64,000 nt of DNA from Ianthella basta (taxonomy: Eukaryota > Porifera > Demospongiae > Verongiida > Ianthellidae), in the NCBI GenBank assembly GCA_964019415.1, contig OZ025879.1:2478310-2542309 (forward strand). Reading direction: 5' to 3'. The position numbers and the translations under genes were made by a program. This document shows, piece by piece, positions 60,489 through 64,000 of the stretch (its first letter is position 1; every line of letters starts with the position of its first letter). Under the pieces are notes generated by a model. It was not told the DNA's origin. It saw nothing but the letters and a program-made list of their open reading frames with translations, and ran no database searches.

Positions 60489-60626
60489 ATTTGGAAGAAA
60501 TAGAGGCCAAGGGCTCTATTCAGACAAATTTGGTATGCATTCTAAAATGACAGACATTTATCACGAGGAATTGTCCACTATGTACACAAGTGGAAACGCC
60601 ACCAGGAAGCTCTCAATGACTCACAT

Positions 60627-60910
60627 TCAGATCTTTGGCAGGGTGCCAATATGTTCATCTGCAAGCTCTTTCGCTAGCTGTGGAAAGCCTGTGTCCTTCA
60701 CTGCTTCCACCACTGTTTGCCAAGTACGAGGAAGGTCTCCAGTACCTGTTTCATTGGACAACCACTTACCCACCAATGCTATCATACAAGTACTGGTGTT
60801 ACCCCCTTTGTCTATGTTGATGGCACTTGTAGTGGGGTAATCAACATCCAAAAAAGTGCCAAACTCACACCATACAGCATCAAGTTGATGTTTAAGTGCT
60901 TTCAGAATGT
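60627..60910 (-). CDS. Death-domain exon of copy B
   Basis: Ninety-three residues and a TGA. The middle of the domain (VDYPTTSAINIDKGG) differs strongly from copy A (VEYHVLQAIQRDQNG), while PRTWQTVVEAV is unchanged. This points to faster change on one face of the Death domain. Confidence 0.8.
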
Positions 60911-63900
60911 CTACAGTAAATTAAAAGAAAGTCAGTCCGGTTAATGACTGCATGTGAGTACTTGCAAGCAATAGTATTGTAAGCCCACTAAACAAGGCAA
61001 ATAGTAGCTTAGAATCACTGGCACGTAAATATGTTAATCTGAAGTCAATCTCCTACAGCTGTTGCCAAAAATAATTTGAAAGTACAGCATAATTCACAAA
61101 CTGTCATACGTACGTAGTATTGTAGAAATACAATAATTAGAAGTGATATATACTTCCCTTCAGCATAGCATAATTTATGTACACATGGTATACTGTACGT
61201 ACATGTTGCACAGCATCACAGTGCACACAAACACTAGCTTATTAGTACCTACCTCTGGCAGTAATAGGCGCTATAGAAGTGCGGGGCACAACAGGTCCAG
61301 GTGTAGGGTTAGGGTTAGGGGACACAGGGGCAGCTGTATACACAGCAGAGAATGGATACCAATGAATGGATGTTGATATGCATGTATGCTGACAATTAAC
61401 AGTACACTGACTTCACTGACATGCATCCGCCAACATCCATGCACCAATGAAACATGCATGTAACAAACACATAAACATACAATCACTTACATACAGTACA
61501 CACTCACACGGCTCCTCTTTGATCCTACAGCCAAAGATAAGAGGTACATTTGCCCCATGTACTTGAACATCCATCAAGGCAGGCTTCACTCGTTTCCCTT
61601 CTGGACTAGAGTAGATGATCTGGTAAAGGATGCAGGGAGGAAATCGTCCACTGTTGACCTCCCTTTCAATGTCTTTCTTGGACTTCCCCAAAGGTTCCAA
61701 AAACATTTGATCTGTCACCTAAAACAATTCATTAGAAAATCAACACAAAAAGAACGCCTGCATGACACAGTCTTCTGTTTTGTGTATTGGGTATGCTATG
61801 ATACTTACTGCTTGTAACCCATGGATGGTCGCTTCCCATCCTGGTCCAGACATTTTTGGTGGACTAGCCTTGATCTGTTCATGACCAGGAGCATATTGAA
61901 ATTGAATTACATCATCACTTTTACAGGTCTTCTTCCAGTCCTTCTGTTGCAGTGTATCTGTCAGCTTCTGTAGTGGATCCAGAATATTAGTCTCAATTAA
62001 CACATGTACTGTACACAGCATACACATGCATACATGCACCCTATTTGATACCTCATTCCACTCCAGTGAGTTGCACATGAACTGTATCCTGAAGAGCAGA
62101 GTTTCTTCAGATGGGTCATAATGAGAAAACGTGATAGCACTGTACTTAGCAATTTTCTCACTCTTGGTCTCCACACAGAACAAGCAGTGTGGATCTCGAA
62201 TAGTCAGCACTCCTACATTGAAACAAGTAGTGAAATCTGTTTCCTTCTCCTCTTCTTCAAAAGTATACTTCTGCTGCCCTGCTTCCAGTGAGTGAGGAGC
62301 TGATACAAACTTTAGAGTGTCCTTGCCATCTCCTTCCTCTCTGATACACCAGTGTGACAGGAGCAGTCGAATTGGTTTCATCAGAATGGTTTCATCCATG
62401 TTGATGTACACAACCACTGAACCAGGCTTGTACCCAGCGGGGAACACAAATGGACCATGCAGGATGACGGCATAGTGGACGAATATCTCCTTCTCTACAG
62501 CTCCTGAGGGAAATTCCAGAGATGCATCACCACCTCCCAGAATAAAGGACCCTCCTTTAGGGCCTACGACAAGTTGGTTGATGCCAGTTCCCATGTAGCA
62601 GAGCTGTTGCAGAAGAGCTTCATCACCTATTGGTGTAGGGTTCGGAAAATGACAATATTATGTACGTACTTTCCTGATACACAAAATGAAAATGTGTGCA
62701 TTAATACATTGGTAATGTTGTGATAAGTGTGTGACTTAAACTAACCTGACCATATGATATATGCACTAAGGATTGCGGACAAACTTACTTGTTAAGTGAA
62801 CAATGTCTGAAGACAGTGGTGTACTAGGTTTCATTTCCTACAGAAAATGAAGAAAGCACAGAATATCATCTCAGTGCATGTAGACTGCTGTTACGTACAT
62901 ATAATACACTCAGATTCATGGCATATATAAGTAAATGCAAGTGAACCCATTTCCTGCCAGTACTAGAAAAGTTCAAGTCTTATCATACCTGGAGTGATGC
63001 AGGCTCAGGACTATAAGCTTTTAGCCATTACAATGACATCCATTTACTGGTGTCAGATTATGCATGATAGATTGCTCTCCTCCACATGCAATAGCACAAC
63101 TTTAGAGTTTTAAGTTACCAGCTCATCAGCCTCTCCAATGTCATTCAACTTCTTCCACACTTGCATTTCTTCTGATGTGAGAGCAAGGACAGACTTGGTG
63201 AGCATTGAATTCTCCCTAAATTGCCGAGACAAGTCTTTAAGAAGCAGATGGAACATTACATCATCCTGCAGAGACAGGTTGGCACAATGATTCATTCCAG
63301 GACAGTGTCACATGTACAAATGCAGGTAGGTGTGTACACCACAAGTACACTGAAAGTGTATGAAGGTTACCTTGCTATATAATTCTTCACTATAGATACT
63401 ACTCAGTTTAAATACACATGTGCACAGCCAAATAAAAGTTGTCTAGCTATACTCACTGCAGTGTCGGCAGCTTTTGTTCTCACAAACTCCTGCCACAGAG
63501 ATCGTATCTCATCTAGAGTACTAACAAGTATCCCCTCACTTTCGTCAAAGGTTGTGTGTTTGTCCTGGTCATTTTGGGGAAATACACACATATCACACCT
63601 GTACAAATGTCTGGCTATACTGATACACATACGTACATACATAGTGGTGCTCACCCGGTACTGGTCCCACAGAGTAATGCTGAGTTGTGCTTCATTCATT
63701 GCATGTCTTAACTTTTTGTAAGGCTATAGTGTATAAGAAACAGAAATGACAACGGATGCACAGTGCCGTGGTGTAACACGTAAGGCACACACACAGCTGT
63801 AATTCTCATTCTAACCATTTCTTCATGCTCCTCCTCCCCTTCGGCAACAGTTGGAGACAGATGCTGAGTTTGCACAGTCTGCTCTGTCTTGAGAGGCAGT

Positions 63901-63968
63901 GAGGTCGGCTGTGATGCATCTTGCCTCTCCTCATGAGGGAGGCCAGCTGCCATCAAGCCACTTTTCAG
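60627..63968 (-). CDS. Coiled-coil-ZU5-UPA-Death domain protein, copy B (5' part off the right edge)
   Basis: Ten exons were traced: 63968-63816, 63711-63655, 63564-63457, 63265-63119, 62837-62789, 62626-62052, 61967-61809, 61718-61508, 61333-61253 and 60910-60627 (TGA). They give 607 residues in view. Six of the ten exons have the same length as in copy A, and all phases agree. The coiled-coil exons should lie beyond 64,000. The ZU5 core reads GGSFILGGGDASLEFPSGAV. The Death domain reads DILKALKHQLDAVWCEFGTF, then LPRTWQTVVEAVKDTG and LAKELADEHIG. The introns are short (about 90-720 nt). It sits directly upstream of sacsin-PARP copy 2, as copy A does for copy L. Confidence 0.82.
61304..61320. 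repeat. Telomere-like TTAGGG run inside a coding linker exon
   Basis: The plus strand carries nearly three TTAGGG units within the 81-nt linker exon of copy B. On the coding strand they give SPNPNPTP. Copy A lacks the run. Confidence 0.6.
62052..62626 (-). CDS. ZU5-domain exon of copy B
   Basis: This 575-nt exon matches the copy A exon residue for residue through the ZU5 core and the NSLEWNE end. The acidic run is shorter. There is no HFS self-cleavage motif (SHWC at the equivalent place). Confidence 0.8.
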
Positions 63969-64000
63969 CTGAATGATATACATTTGTATGTACGTAAGTG

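Noticed and set aside
1-64000. tRNA, rRNA or other structured RNA genes
   Set aside because: No cloverleaf, rRNA core or snRNA-like sequence was recognised on either strand by eye. A covariance-model search was not possible here.

Overview
The window looks like nuclear DNA of an invertebrate animal. It has GT-AG introns, long AT-rich spacers, many small DNA transposons, and host genes built from animal-type signalling domains (ZU5, UPA, Death, PARP, sacsin/HEPN). The gene content fits an early-branching metazoan, most likely a sponge, but nothing here fixes the species. All recognised host genes lie on the minus strand, so transcription runs right to left.

Layout by coordinate. 1-4,328: 5' end of a sacsin-like gene (copy L), cut by the left edge. 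5,512-13,475: a coiled-coil/ZU5/UPA/Death-domain gene (copy A), with introns swollen by transposons. 14,074-14,822: a decayed LINE fragment. 15,603-33,511: a complete five-exon gene (copy 1) for a predicted 4,656-residue protein with three sacsin Hsp90-like ATPase repeats, a HEPN domain and a C-terminal PARP (ADP-ribosyltransferase) domain. 33.8-36.0 kb: spacer with repeats. 36,066-53,502: a second full copy (copy 2), broken by one in-frame TAG at 45,113-45,115 but otherwise open. 53.8-60.6 kb: spacer full of inverted repeats and DNA transposons, including a nested hAT element. 60,627-63,968: a second ZU5/UPA/Death gene (copy B), whose 5' exons lie beyond the right edge.

The locus is a young tandem array. 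Copy L matches copy 1 base for base over the part of the large exon in view, at an offset of exactly 29,180 bp, and copies 1 and 2 are also very similar. The first three coding exons have identical lengths (13, 80 and 259 nt) in all three copies. A ZU5/Death gene sits directly upstream of copies L and 2, so the duplicated unit was probably [sacsin-HEPN-PARP + ZU5-UPA-Death].

The most interesting result is the combination itself. A giant ATPase scaffold is fused to an ADP-ribosyltransferase, amplified in tandem, and interleaved with Death-domain signalling proteins. Just upstream of the start codon lie an NF-kB-type and an IRF/ISRE-type motif, which are best preserved in copy L. I infer a stress- or pathogen-response module. 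That function is not shown by the sequence.
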